Positions 1-10,269 of a DNA stretch of 64,000 nt are shown here, piece after piece. The notes under the pieces are model-generated. The model did no database searches and was not told where the DNA came from. It saw only the letters and a program-made list of their open reading frames with translations. The stretch covers positions 168,235,406-168,299,405 of the forward strand of contig OY757011.1 of assembly GCA_963580285.1 (NCBI GenBank), given 5' to 3'. A program made the position numbers and the translations under genes. The stretch comes from Lucinisca nassula. Lineage: Eukaryota; Mollusca; Bivalvia; Lucinida; Lucinidae. Within the stretch, counting starts at the first letter, position 1. Every line of letters begins with the position of its first letter.

Positions 1-233
1 ATACTATATGCCCCATAATTCAGCCAAAAATGAAAACAGAGTTATGACCCTTGGTCAGAATGTAGCCCTTGTGGTGGTGAATAAGTGTGTGAAGTTTCAT
101 GGGGCTAGGTCAAATACTTTTGATGTTATGATCAAGGTTAAAGTTTTTGTGATGGACAGACAAGCAAACAGACAGACAGGGCAAATACTATATGCCCCCC
201 GAATCTTTGATTCTCGGGGGGCATAAAAAAAAG
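1..233 (+). repeat. Right end of a truncated tandem-array (pearl/Helentron-like) element
   Basis: The stretch ends with a short GACAGACA-type run (151-180) followed by the near-perfect palindrome TATGCCCCCCGA...TCGGGGGGCATA (191-226) and an A-run. The same ending (GGAC/GACA microsatellite, then GC-rich terminal palindrome, then A-run) closes several other array elements in this window. The left part lies outside the window. Confidence 0.6.
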
Positions 234-311
234 AGTGCACCACAACCTCGTTGGGGTCCAATGCAGAAATCTTGTTTGTAAACAACAATATTTACATTCT
301 GAGTGCATTTA

Positions 312-2223
312 AAGAAAAGAGGGCCCATCTGAATGTCACTGTCTCTAGTACATTCTATTTTTAGCTCTGGTGGCCATCTTGTTCGTCAGAGCGGACTGAT
401 CTTAGCTATTTTGGTATGGTGTCACCCAGGCAACATTCCTGTAAAATTTGAATCAAATTGGCCCAAGGGTTTAGGAGGAGTTCTCGTTTGAAGGAAATTT
501 ACAATGTTTTTTTTTTATTTTTAGCTCTGGTAACCATATTGTTCATCAGAGCAGGATCGCTTTAGCTATTTTGGTAGAGGGTCATCTAAGCAACATTCCT
601 ACGAAGTTTGAATGAAATTGGCCCAAATGTACAGGAGTTGTCGTTTGAAGATTTTTTTATTTTTAGCTCTGTTGGCCATCTTGTTCATCAGAGCAGAATG
701 ATTTTAACTATTTTTGTACGGAGTCACCTAGGCAACATTCCTGTGAAGTATGAATCAAATTGGCCCAAGGGTTCAGGAGAAGTTGGCGTTTGAAGTAAAT
801 TTACGATGTTTTTTTCTATTTTTAGTTCTTGTGCCATCCTGTTCATAGGAGCAGAATCTTTTTAGCTATTTTGGTAGAGGGTCATCTGAGCAACATTCCT
901 ATGAAGTTTGAATGAAATTGGTCCAAGGATACAATAGGAGTTGTCGTTTGAAGATTTTTTTTATTTTTAACTCTGGCAGCCATCTTGTTTGTACGAGTGG
1001 AACAAGTTTAGCTATTTTGGTAGGGAGTCACCTACATAGCATTCCTGTGAAGTTTGAATCAAATTGGCCCAAGGGTTTAGGAGGAGTTTGAGTTTGACAC
1101 AAATTTACACTGTTTTTCTATTTTTAGCTATGGCCACCATTTTGCTCAGCAGAGCGAGATCATTTTAGCTATTTTGGTAGAGGGTCATCTAAGCAACATT
1201 CCTGCGAAGTTTGAATGAAATTGGTCCAATGGTACAGGAGGAGTTGTCGTTTGTAGATTTTTTTATATTTTTAGCTTGGGTGGCCATCTTGTTCATCAGA
1301 GCAGAATGATTTTAGCTATTTTGGTAGGGAGTCACCTATGTAACATTCCTGTGAAGTTTGAATTAAATTGACCCAAGGGTTAAAGAGAGTTTGGGTTAGA
1401 ATCAAATTTACGATGTTTTTCTATTTTTAGCTATGGTGGCCATTTTGCTCATCAGAGCAGAACCATTTTAGCTATTTTGGAAGAGGGTTACCTAAGCAAC
1501 ATTCCTATGAAGTTTGAATGAAATTGGCCCATGGGTACAGGAGGAGTTGTCGCTTAAAGATTTTTTCTATTTTTAGCTCTGGCGGCCAACATGTTTGTCG
1601 GAGCGGAACGATTTTAGCTATTTCGGTAGAGAGTCACCTAAGCAACATTCCTGAGAAGTTTGAATTAAATTGGCACAAGGGTTTAGGAGGAGTTACTATT
1701 TGAAGCAAATTAATGACATTTTTCTATTTTTAGCTCTGGTGGCCACTTTGCTCATGGGAGCAGAAACATTTTAGCTATTTTAGTAGAGGGTCAGCTAAGC
1801 ATCATTCCTATGAAGTTTGAATTAATTTGGCCATAGGATACAGGAGGAGGTGTTGTTTAAAGATTTTTCTATTTTTAGCTATGGTGGCCATTTTGTTTAT
1901 TGAAGCGGAATGATTTTAGCTATTTAGGCAGGGAGACAGCTATGCAACATTCCTGTGAAGTTTGAATCAAATTGGCCCAACGGTACAGGAGGAGTTGTCG
2001 TTTAAAGATTATTCTATTTTTAGCTCTGGTGGCCATCTTGTTCATCGGAGGAGAATGATTTTAGCTCTTTTCGAAGAGGGTCACCTGAGCAACATTCCTG
2101 TGAAGTTTGAATGAAATTGGGCCAAGGGTTTAGGAGGAGTTAGCATTTAAAGCAAATTGTTGAAGCCGCACAACACACAACGCACGACGGACATTGACCG
2201 ATCACAATAGCTCAGGTGAAATA
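312..2223 (+). repeat. Tandem array of about 12 units of ~150 bp, pearl-like element
   Basis: Units recur at about 358, 520, 661, 821, 965, 1121, 1269, 1422, 1574, 1729, 1873 and 2020, each starting TTTTTAGCTCTGGTGGCCAT and containing GCAACATTCCTGTGAAGTTTG. The left end (GAGGGCCCATC) resembles the GAGGGCCATGATGGCCC hairpin at 22304. The right end (ACGCACGACGGACATTGACC then GATCACAATAGCTCAGGTGA) matches the right end of the element at 22300-24870. Units have diverged, so the array is old. Short ORFs inside it are not genes. Confidence 0.8.
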
Positions 2224-2544
2224 AAAACCCCTAAAGTTAACAACTGGGAAGCAATGTTGTTCAAACTTCAGTTAATACATTGGCTCACTCGACGTCAGTG
2301 ACATCGAATTAAGCAATGGAACTCTTCAATATGATTGGATGATGGGGATGTTCAATAGAAAAACTGTGCAATTGTTTTCTTCTTTTATTTTAGCCCTCGT
2401 CATATGGATCGGAAATAATGTGTATATATATAACTAATACAGGTAATTTATTTAATGTTCATCAAATTATGAACAACATTGGACCACAAGCAAATTTTTA
2501 CTTAATTTGCTCATGATCCCATGTTGTTCATACTTCAATGCATG
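2224..2544. other. Intergenic/intronic stretch with no recognised feature
   Basis: AT-rich sequence between an array element and a split MITE. No exon, RNA gene or clear repeat was recognised here. Confidence 0.4.
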
Positions 2545-2624
2545 TTAACCCTTATCTTGCTGTTCACGACAACCCCTATCTTTGCAAACAATGTAGATCC
2601 AGATCAGATGGCTTCTGAAGAAGC
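2545..2624 (+). mobile_element. Left half of a TTAA MITE (family 1), split by a 1.88-kb insertion
   Basis: It begins TTAA at 2545, then CCCTTATCTTGCTG, and reaches the central hairpin (AGATCCAGATCAGATGGCTTCT), stopping at GAAGAAGC (2617-2624). The right half, starting with the same eight bases, is at 4509-4649. Intact copies elsewhere (for example 36541-36744) read straight through this point, which proves the interruption. Confidence 0.85.
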
Positions 2625-2775
2625 GGTTCCGGGTCGTTTCGCCCGTGGGTCGTTTCGCCGGGTCGTTTCGCCCTGAGTCGTTTCGCCCTGATTTTGGGGG
2701 TGGGTCGTTTCGCCCTTACCTGGTGAGTCGTTTCGCCCGTGAGTCGTTTCGCCCGTGGGTCGTTTCGCCGCAATT

Positions 2776-3060
2776 ATATTTTAAAGGAGTGACAAACGAA
2801 ATGGATGAGTAAATGGACAGATGGATGAATAAATAAATGAATAAATGGGTGAATGGAGTTGTGCGTTGGTAGATGGACGAACGTACGAATGAACGGACGG
2901 TGTTTTAATATACGGAGATAGATAAGTTAAAGAATGAATGAATGCATGGGGCATATTGGTAGCTGGACAAACGGAAATGAACGAATGAATGAAGTGATGC
3001 TTGTGTAAATGGACGGACCGTTTCTAACGAGCACCTGAGCAAAAATATGAAAAATATAAG
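2776..3060. repeat. Degenerate TGAA/GGAC-type simple repeat
   Basis: The stretch is dominated by GGATGAATAAATAAATGAATAAATGG-like and GGACGAACGTACGAATGAACGGACGG-like words. It is simple-sequence material inside the foldback-like element, with no coding signal. Confidence 0.55.
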
Positions 3061-3061
3061 A

Positions 3062-3413
3062 ATCTTTGATCAGAACATTTTTTTTTTTATTTGGTGGTAG
3101 AATTTTCAAGTATTTGAATAAGCATGTTTTCGTAATGCAAACTATTAAACAGACCAGTACGATAACACAGCCGTGCGACATAGTGCAGGTTTTCACATCT
3201 CTGAAACGACTACTATTATTTTTACTTTTTTATGAAAAGCTGTGGTATTTTTTCTTATCTATACTGCGAACATATGTTTAGGCGGGTCTAACGAGTACCC
3301 ACAACCTTTGTCTTGTAGCAGAAATAACAAAAATAATGTATACCCCAATAAACCCCAGTTTTCGCCATATAAGGTGGGGTTTGAGGGTGTTCATTCCACG
3401 GACTTGTTAATGT
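3062..3413. mobile_element. Fragments of hairpin MITE family 4
   Basis: 3075-3142 matches, in reverse, the left arm of family 4 (CATTACGAAAACATGC...). 3278-3413 matches its right arm (GTACCCACAACC, then AGCAGAAATAA, then CCCCAATAAACCCCAGTTTT). The two pieces are not a single intact copy. Confidence 0.55.
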
Positions 3414-3481
3414 GATGCTATAGTTTCATGTCATGCTTTGTTATATATTCATAATGTAAAATATGTGTTTTGTTACGCATA

Positions 3482-3694
3482 ATTTGTTTGATTTGAGGTT
3501 TAACGTCCCCGTCAACACTGTAAAGGTCATTTTGGAGACGTTGCTTCCAATTTTGTCCGCCTCGCACCTTGGTTCCTGGACAGGCTTAGATCCTCGAAGC
3601 GGTTTACCAGTCCTAGTGTGCGGGCCGGATTCAGCTCTGTGTGGAAGCATCATGCAGCCCATATATTTCTTCAAGCCCCTATGGGCGGGGGCCA
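3482..3694 (-). mobile_element. SINE-like retroposon, family B (internally deleted)
   Basis: On the minus strand it begins GGCCCCCGCCCATAGGGGCT and ends CGTTAAACCTCAAATCAAAC. It is flanked by a 13-bp direct repeat TTTGTTACGCATA (3469-3481 and 3695-3707). Compared with the copy at 48356-48648, about 80 bases are missing between TTGCTTCCAATTTTGT and CCGCCTCGCACC. No clear pol III box B was seen, so the parent RNA is unknown. It sits inside the foldback-like element. Confidence 0.8.
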
Positions 3695-3707
3695 TTTGTT
3701 ACGCATA

Positions 3708-4364
3708 GAATTATGGGAAAAAATGATAAGAAAGTATAAAACGTTATGCTTCTATTCCTACCAAGGTTGAGCTACAGTAGAGTTTGTATAAAAATTAAAC
3801 CAACTTTTTACACATGACACTTAATGTGTAATATTAATTATTACTCTTTAAGTGACATTTTGTTAACTTTTATTCAGACACCACCGTTTAAAAATAGTTT
3901 GTTTGCTGAAATTGAGGTTTAACGTCCCCGTCAACACAATTAACGTAATAATGTAACCAGTTATATCACGTCACTATTTGTGCAGAAAGAACAAATGATA
4001 AGTAAATAAAATATCATATTAGCAACGTCCCCCTAAACACAACTTTATACAGTGAAAAATGTGTTTTCGCATATGCTTTATTTCTCTTATTTCTGATTCT
4101 AGAACATAGACAATTAGACGGTTCTTATCCAAAATCTATGTTTTTAATCCCATTTTATTGCCAAGACTTGTTAACCTTATGTGAGCTCGAATATCTTTCT
4201 CAAAAAGGTGGTAGCGCAGTTGCTCAAACCTGAAGTAGAAGCCGACAGAAGGTCGTCCAGCTGACCAAACGAGGGTAAAACCATGTTTTCCGGAACTCCC
4301 AATACCCCATCAATCCCTTTACATACCAAAAACAAACATAACCTCAATCAATAGGGCTTGAAAA
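3708..4364. other. AT-rich interior of the foldback-like element
   Basis: It contains a short SINE B tail (about 3899-3940, TTGAGGTTTAACGTCCCCG). Otherwise nothing is recognised: no exon, RNA gene or ORF of note. Confidence 0.4.
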
Positions 4365-4508
4365 AAAATAAGGGCGAAACGACCCACCTAATCAGGGCGA
4401 AACGACCCACGGGCGAAACGACCCAGGGCGAAACGACTCAGGGCGAAACGACCCACGGGCGAAACGACTCATGGGCGAAACGACTCACGGGCGAAACGAC
4501 CCGAGACC

Positions 4509-4649
4509 GAAGAAGCCATCTGATCAGGATCTACACTGTTTGGCATTCTGTTTATGAATTTGTAGCAATAAATTACATAAATTAGTTTGATTGGTTGACA
4601 GACAGAAATGGGTGTGGCTTAAATGAATATTCAGCAAGATAAGGGTTAA
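4509..4649 (+). mobile_element. Right half of the split TTAA MITE (family 1)
   Basis: It continues the hairpin (GAAGAAGCCATCTGATCAGG), then ATTGGTTGACAGACAGAAATG, ending CAGCAAGATAAGGG-TTAA at 4649. Joined in order with 2545-2624 it gives a full family 1 copy with TTAA at both ends. Confidence 0.85.
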
Positions 4650-4953
4650 ATATAATACATGTACCATTCATTTCTTAAGTGTTACATCCAAACAAACAAG
4701 TAAAGATTATATATAGAACAAGAATTCCACCAAAGGCTGGTCTTGAACATTTGGGTTGACACTAGGGCTCACAAAAATGCTGCCAGATTGACAAATGGAC
4801 AAATGAACAAAATGGACAAGCAGATGGAAAACCAGACTACTATACTGCACTATGCTTAAAGCAGAAGTGACAAAAAAAAAACATTTATGGTCATTTTTGG
4901 CTATACATTTTGGTGTTCATCTTTAATAAACTGTTATGTCCAGAACCATGTTG

Positions 4954-5116
4954 AATGAGTGAGTGTTTGAGTTTTACAACTCACCAACAGCTAAGTTCAT
5001 ACAGAGATGGGACCTCGGTTTAAAGACTCATCCAAAAGTCTGGAGAAGACTGGGATCGATCCTGCGACCCCTGGTTTACAAGGCGAGTTGCATAACCACT
5101 ACACAATGGAGGCTTC
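4954..5116 (-). mobile_element. tRNA-derived SINE, family A
   Basis: Minus-strand head AGAAGCCTCCATTGTGTAGTGG carries a box A-like TGTGTAGTGGTTA. A box B-like GGATCGATCCC follows, then GTCTTTAAACCGAGG, and the tail GTAAAACTCAAACACTCACTCA. Imperfect flanking repeats TCCAGAACCATGTT and TCCAGAACTATGTT border it. It cannot be a working tRNA because the acceptor ends do not pair. Confidence 0.8.
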
Positions 5117-5278
5117 TCCAGAACTATGTTATAATGAACAGAGTGCCTTAAATAGTTCATTAGTATTTGAGGTTTTGTTTTGGAGTTTGACAGCCCAGTC
5201 AACATTATTTAGGTCATATTGAGCTGGTCAGTTTACATAACCACAATTTTCCTGGGCATGCTTATACATAAGCAGTTA

Positions 5279-5513
5279 CGGGCCTCCGTGGCCTAATGGA
5301 TAAGAGCGCTGACTCTTAGTCATTAGGTCTCTCACCGCCGTGGGTTCGAGCCTCGCTCGGGTCACGTGTAGGATGCCAAGTTCTGCAACGGAAGGTCAGG
5401 TGGTTTTTCTCCGGGTACTCCGGTTTTCGCCCACCTATGATTAACGATCGGCTCGATATGAGTGAAATAATCTTGAAAGGGCCGTAAAACCCAAACCAAA
5501 AAAAAAAAAAAAA
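5279..5513 (+). mobile_element. tRNA-derived SINE, family C, with perfect target duplication
   Basis: The head GGGCCTCCGTGGCCTAATGG contains box A (TGGCCTAATGG), and GGGTTCGAGCCTC is box B. A conserved central part, TTTTTCTCCGGGTACTCCGG, resembles cores shared by many invertebrate SINEs. The element ends in an A-run of about 18. A 15-bp duplication ATACATAAGCAGTTA flanks it (5264-5278 and 5514-5528). The intact duplication and A-tail suggest a relatively recent insertion. Confidence 0.9.
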
Positions 5514-6121
5514 ATACATAAGCAGTTAACCAGTACAGTGCACATTTTCCAGTACAGTGCACATTTTTTTCACCACAAACTGACAACTGCCCTTTTTTAA
5601 TCAGCAGAGAGAGGAGAATGACCTAAGAAAAGATGTCAGATCAATCTCCATGAAAGGATGTTGAAGACCCCTGATCACCAATCAAACGCGCATTTTACAG
5701 AGCTACTGAGGCCCGCAGATCCCTTTTATAAAGGGGTTCAGCCCCTTTTTCAAAGGGGCTCAGTTCACAAAAAGACAAAAAGGAGTAACAAAAATTGTAC
5801 CCATTGTAAAAAATGGTGGAAAGTATGCCAGACGTATCCTGCCCCATTAAGTGTTGACAAAATGATTTTACTATATGTTTCAAAATGTACTTGTATAATG
5901 GCAAACAGTGCACACCCTGAGCAGCGTGCTTTTCCTAAGAGAACAGTTTAATGTATGCTTATGTGGTTTACTCAGCCACATCCTCTCTGGGAAACAGATT
6001 TGTATGAGTCTCTTGGCTTCTATCTGGATCCATATTGCATAAAATATGTATTTGACAATTTGAAATCAAATATGGTGAAAAACAATCACTACTGTTGGGG
6101 TCCAAAGCCCATATCATTTTG

Positions 6122-6337
6122 TTAGCCCTTTTTGTACCAAATGGAATCTTCCTCCGTACATATAGCAGACTCCATTTCAAAATTTAGGTGTGACAGGTTG
6201 TGGTATCTTCAAAATTGGTTTAGAAAATGGCTGAACTTCCCGCAAATAGTGTAGGCCCTGATGAGATGCCGTCTCATCTAGGCCTGCTCTGTTTGCCAAA
6301 GTAACCCTTTTGGGTTTTCCGGTACAAAATGGGTTAA
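6122..6337 (+). mobile_element. TTAA MITE, family 2
   Basis: The ends are CCCTTTTTGTACCAAATGG and its complement CCGGTACAAAATGGG, bordered by TTAG and TTAA. The internal hairpin GTGTAGGCCCTGATGAGATGCC is partly degraded. The ends and TTAA preference resemble piggyBac-derived non-autonomous elements (inference). Confidence 0.8.
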
Positions 6338-6399
6338 ATAATAACAAAAATGTATAGATTATATAAGAAAATGACCATGTTGGTCTTTATCATATTATG

Positions 6400-6625
6400 T
6401 AGCATCTGAGAATGTATTAACGCCATGTATTTAATTCAGTAATCCACAAGTGGATTAAATATGAAAATTGGTTAGATACGCCCTGTAACATTACACATAC
6501 AATGTCCTTAATGACGACCCATTTATAAATGGTGGAATATTGACTTTTTTGTAAAAATAGTGAATAAAATGCGTTTTAAATGTCATATGGTAAATAGAAT
6601 CTTGTATTTGTCCTCATGTATTATT
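6400..6625. repeat. Dispersed repeat shared with 33643-33870
   Basis: Both places share, in order, TAATCCA.(2 bases).GTGGATTAA, GTGAATAAAATGCGTTTTAA and AGAATCTTG.ATTTGT. The family is not recognised. Confidence 0.6.
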
Positions 6626-6707
6626 AAATTTATTAAACTCGTTGAGGAAAAGTCATATACAAGCATTTTATCCATTTTCCTCAACTTGCTTTATAAATTC
6701 AATAACA

Positions 6708-7198
6708 TCCGTAAAATCTCTAATAGACGCCCGGGCGTTTATTAGAATCATTACCTTTCCTGAAGATGGGGGTGGGCGTTTATTAGAGGCTATAGAAACC
6801 TGCAATTTGCATACGACAGTCCAAAACACTCACTTTCTTTCTTATGGCTGCCATCTTGTTTCTCATAAAATGACTGGTGATACAATAGCCTTGTCTTAGA
6901 ATAAAGTAGTAGTTACCGCCCCTTTCTTCATTAAAGCGAAAGTCATAAACGTTTTTCTCATTTTGTGTCAAACAAGGCAAAATATGTAAAACCTGAAGTC
7001 ATTTTGTCTGACTTGTTTAATTTCCGACCCTGTCACAATGTCACAAAAAAATTTCTAAGAATCAACATTGGAGTAAAGTGGGCGTCTATTGGAGGCTGGT
7101 ATTTTTCTGATAATTGCCAAAACAATTGCCATTTTTAACATCCAAATTGGGGGGTGGGCGTTTATTAGAGCATGGGCTTCTAATAGAGATTTTACGGT
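6708..7198. mobile_element. Non-autonomous DNA element with ~25-bp inverted ends
   Basis: The left end CCGTAAAATCTCTAATAGACGCCC and right end GGGCTTCTAATAGAGATTTTACGG are inverted copies. Subterminal GGGCGTTTATTAGAG motifs recur in both arms. No coding capacity was seen. Confidence 0.75.
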
Positions 7199-7346
7199 AC
7201 ATAAACACTCATATAAGATCCTCTTTGAAAATGGCGCAATATCCAAAATAATTTTATAATGAACAGTCTTATAAAGAAGTTGTAGTGTATTCGGCTAAAA
7301 ATTTCATGAACGAATTTTACTGGAAAGTAACAAGATGATTACTAAC

Positions 7347-7499
7347 ATCAGGATCTGAATCATCATAGACTGTGATCTGCCTACTCCAACCCACTGATAA
7401 TATCACTTTTTTGTCTGTCAAAGGCATGATACCAGTCACCTCAGCTTCAGCGACTGGTTCTAGTTTATGTAAATTATGACCATTCTGGAAATTCCAAAC
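7347..7499 (-). CDS. Exon 11, last recognised exon; gene continues leftwards
   Basis: Residues 679-729; acceptor TTTCCTCAG|GTTTGG, donor CCTGAT|GTTAGT, phase 0. It begins VWNFQNGHNLHKLEP, then AEVTGIMPLTDKKVILSVGW and SRQITVYDDSDPD. This is a complete blade ending, and family members continue with a conserved acidic segment and more WD40 repeats. No further exon was recognised in 1-7346, so roughly the last quarter to third of the protein probably lies outside the window (inference from family length of about 1,000 residues). If the donor is skipped, nine extra codons (VSNHLVTFQ) precede a TAA at 7317-7319, which would give a truncated isoform. Confidence 0.88.
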
Positions 7500-7652
7500 C
7501 TGAGGAAAGAAATAAACATTTAACAAGTTGTAAATATCATGAAAGAAGTCAATCTGATGAAACAATTACAGGGAAATACTGCTATCTGCTATGCAGCTTT
7601 GGGACTGACCAAAAGTGGTCTTCCATTTGTTTGAGATGGGAGTAGTTCAAAC

Positions 7653-7890
7653 TACAGTAAACATCCTAAAAATTCGGACACTCTAAGGACTTGCTGTAAT
7701 TATCCTAAAATTTTAACGAATTTGTTTCATGATCTGGCATTGTAGTCCAAAGGTGCAAACAAAATGGCAAACAGTGTAGACCCTGATCAGACTGCTCCTG
7801 AAGGAGCAGTCTGATCTGGGTCAACACTGTTTGTTTAGGCCTATCTGTCCCAAAACTTAGGATCATTAAGGTACTGAGGATTAATCATAG
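7653..7890 (-). mobile_element. Hairpin MITE, family 6 (palindromic cassette A)
   Basis: It contains a long stem-loop: CAAACAGTGTAGACCCTGATCAGACTGCTCC (from about 7771) followed by its complement up to about 7829. Outer parts (ACATCCTAAAAATTCGGACAC) recur at 53145. It lies in intron 10. Confidence 0.65.
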
Positions 7891-7949
7891 CACCAGTCCA
7901 AAAGGCATAATGGGGATGACTTACGGATACGTCGTTATTCTTCTGTAAA

Positions 7950-8035
7950 ATAAAGGAATGTTGTGTGTACTCATTAGAATCACCTCACTTATGCTATTCT
8001 AATGAGTACACACATCATACTTTTTCAAGATAAAA
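7950..8035. repeat. Hairpin repeat with palindromic cassette B
   Basis: GTGTGTACTCATTAGAATC and its inverse GATT-type arm TTCTAATGAGTACACAC surround a short loop. This is a member of the cassette B hairpin group also seen at 8303, 9007, 21271, 28066, 32697, 37506 and 42143. Confidence 0.65.
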
Positions 8036-8289
8036 TGAAACAAACATCCATAAATTATCCTTAATACAATGTATATGAATATCTGAAGCTAATGAAAGAT
8101 TTCTCCAGGGACTCCAGAATGAATTAGAATTTATCACGGTAACCAAGCAATCCGTGTTTGAAGATTTGAAGTTTCACTGTACTGTTATCTCAAACCAAAG
8201 ATGCCAGTCCCTTTCAGCTTGAGAAATTCAGAGTCACTTTGTTTACCCATAGCCCCACATTTTTCATCCGAAAAGTTCTAATATTTTTC

Positions 8290-8385
8290 TAATTTCTGCA
8301 TGAAAATGGATGTTGTGGGTACTCATTAGAAGTGCCTTGACGAAGCACTTTTAATGAATACCTACAACATATTTTTTTTTTGTAG
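8290..8385. repeat. Hairpin repeat with palindromic cassette B
   Basis: The inverted arms GTGGGTACTCATTAGAAGTGC and GCACTTTTAATGAATACCTAC surround a loop TTGACGAA. It lies in intron 10 and is not part of an exon. Confidence 0.6.
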
Positions 8386-8395
8386 AAATATGAAA

Positions 8396-8638
8396 AATGA
8401 GCCAGCACACGACAAGCCCTACAATAAGATGTGTGCCCAGCAAAGACTCAGATCAGCCTGCACATCTGTGCAGTCTGATCAGTCTTCATTGTGCACTCAA
8501 AGGATAGCTAAAGGCCCAATGCTCATTCATGCAGCAAGGGAAGTCTCTGGTTAGACTATATGGATGCGCAAGCTGATGTGATTCTCTGCGGGGCGCACAT
8601 GTAAGTTGTAGGAAATGCTGTGCCCCGGCTCAAATAGT
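8396..8638. mobile_element. MITE family 7 with inverted ends
   Basis: The left end ATGAGCCAGCACACGACAAGCC and right end GCTGTGCCCCGGCTCAAAT are inverted relatives. The interior has an inverted pair GATCAGCCTGCACATC / TGTGCAGTCTGATCAG. It lies 35 bases from exon 10. A second copy with similar ends spans about 9850-10092. Confidence 0.65.
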
Positions 8639-8673
8639 ATGTGGACACCCTCTCTTGTCTTGGGCTATGTTAC

Positions 8674-8838
8674 CTTGATAGTTCCATTCCGGGCTCCTGT
8701 CAACAGTCTTCTATACGAACTGTCAAACACCATACATGTTATCTCCTCATCACCATGAGCATTAGAGAAAACCACAGACTTATTGCCAGTATCTATATCC
8801 CATAATGCAATAACCGAGGAATCACATCCTGTAGCTAC
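8674..8838 (-). CDS. Exon 10, WD40 blade (second propeller)
   Basis: Residues 624-678, phase 0 at both ends; acceptor TTCTAATTTCAG|GTAGCT, donor ATCAAG|GTAACA. It is too short for common ORF thresholds and was found from the expected continuation of exon 9. It reads VATGCDSSVIALWDIDTGNK, a full WD40 strand set with the WD dipeptide. SNAHGDEEITCMVFDSSYRR follows, and the exon ends LLTGARNGTIK, which joins VWNFQNG of exon 11. The GH..E-I-T-C-M-x-F-D pattern is the classical start of a WD40 repeat. MITE sequence lies close on both sides. Confidence 0.9.
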
Positions 8839-8865
8839 CTGAAATTAGAAATACCACAGAAAACA

Positions 8866-9209
8866 ACAGTATAACTTCGATGGTTCCAACACCGAAGGCT
8901 TGTATACCCAGGTTGAGTCAAACCTGTTCTTGGGCCCCTAGGGAATTTCTCAACATAAGAAATAGTGAGGGAAAATTGAGGATATTTTCATCTGTTATCT
9001 TGCAAATGTATGTTGTCTGTACTCATTTAGAATCGCCTCAATGAGTCAATTCTGAGTACACACAGCATATATTTACATTATAGAACACCAAAAAGAAGTC
9101 CCAAAATTATCAACTATGCCTGCTGGAATTAACACTCAATAGCTCAAACTACGTCTCGAACAGATTATTATGGCCCCAAAGGTATTCGAGCCATTGAAGT
9201 TTGACTGTA
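8866..9209. mobile_element. MITE family 10 carrying cassette B
   Basis: The left end CAGTATAACTTCGATGGTTC and right end TTCGAGCCATTGAAGTTTGACTG are inverted. A cassette B hairpin lies near 9007-9066. It is a diverged sister of the better preserved copy at 21138-21501. It sits 28 bases beyond the exon 10 acceptor, inside intron 9. Confidence 0.75.
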
Positions 9210-9221
9210 TGTTTGTATATA

Positions 9222-9420
9222 TGAGCCAGCCCACTACAAAAATTACAAGAGGATCTGCATCATGCATCTGCACAATCTGATCAGTCTTCACTGTTCACAG
9301 GCAACTTCTATAGTCACTAGGCTATCCAGTGAGCAGTGAAGACTCTAACCAGACAAGCTTGATGCACAGGATGCACAGGTTGAGTCTTTGCTGATCACAC
9401 AGGTTTTGATGTGTTCTAGC
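9222..9420. repeat. MITE family 7, degraded copy
   Basis: It starts ATGAGCCAGCCCACTACAAA and contains an interior with GATCAGTCTTCACTG and matching inverted words. The right end GTTTTGATGTGTTCTAGCTT is a decayed inverse of the left. Confidence 0.5.
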
Positions 9421-9849
9421 TTAGTTACTAATGTGTCAAAATGCTCATCATCCCTTTGAATCATACAAGATGACATAAATGGTTCCAAGGCAAATTGCTT
9501 TGCAAGATGATAAATGAGACATGTGAGAAAAGTCTATGGCATGCTCTGATTTACGTTCTTCACACGTAAGTAATAGAGCAAAATGCATGAATTCTTGCAT
9601 GAGGCTACCCAAAAGTCACATGTATACGTCAGCAAACAGCAAAGACTCCGGCGAGACTGCACTGATACTTCAGTCTTAGCCTGTCCCTTACATAATAAAT
9701 ACATGTATCTTTTTCTCATGAGGACTTGGAACTAAATTGAAAAATGTATTAAAGTGGAGACAACTATTTTTTAAAAAAAAAAGCATCTGAGTCTTTACAG
9801 CAAATATCTGTTAGTTCTAGGTCTTTATCATCTCCTCTATACAACAGGG

Positions 9850-10092
9850 ATAAATGAGGTGGGACACAGCATTTCCTACAACTTACATGTGTGCCCAGAG
9901 AAGATTCAGATCAGCCTGCGTATCTGACCAGAGACTTCACTTGCTGCATGAAGGAACATTGGGCTCTTAGCTATCCTTAGAGGGCACAACAAAGACTCTG
10001 ATCAGGCTGCACAAATGCACAGGATGATCTGAGTCTTAGTTGGGTGCACATGTCTTATTGTGGGTTTTGGCGTGCACTGGCTCAAATGCAAG
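9850..10092. mobile_element. MITE family 7
   Basis: The ends are GGGACACAGCATTTCCTACAAC on the left and GTGGGTTTTGGCGTGCACTGG-CTCAAAT on the right, inverted relatives. The interior GATCAGCCTGCG ... GATCAGGCTGCAC forms a second inverted pair. Confidence 0.6.
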
Positions 10093-10269
10093 TCTAGCAC
10101 CATGGAACTGGCTATTTACCTCCTCAAATGCATGGCCATGGCTGTAACTGTTGTCTTCCATGCTGCTTGAAGTCTGTCTGTGTGTAAGAGTTTAAAAGTT
10201 GTTTTGTAATAGGCCCTTAATCCATGGGCCTTGAATCCATAGCATGCTGCTGACAACATCAGCAGATGA

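Larger units (their letters stand above)
2625..4508. mobile_element. Foldback-like DNA element with inverted tandem-repeat arms
   Basis: The left arm (2625-2770) is a tandem run of the motif GGGTCGTTTCGCCCGTGA. The right arm (4371-4508) is the same motif in inverse orientation. Outer ends are GGTTCCGGGTCGTTTCGCC and the complement of GGCGAAACGACCCGAGACC, nearly identical. The element is flanked by an 8-bp direct repeat GAAGAAGC (2617-2624 and 4509-4516), as expected for a target duplication of the hAT/foldback size class. The interior is AT-rich, contains other repeats, and has no transposase recognised. Confidence 0.75.

Noticed and set aside
2576..2773. Open frame with a repeated AKRP/GETTH peptide, also at 4358-4585
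   Set aside because: Translation of the tandem-repeat arms of the foldback-like element.
3441..3708. Overlapping open frames on both strands near 3.5 kb
   Set aside because: They lie wholly inside a SINE B copy; the same frames recur in the other copies with different breaks.
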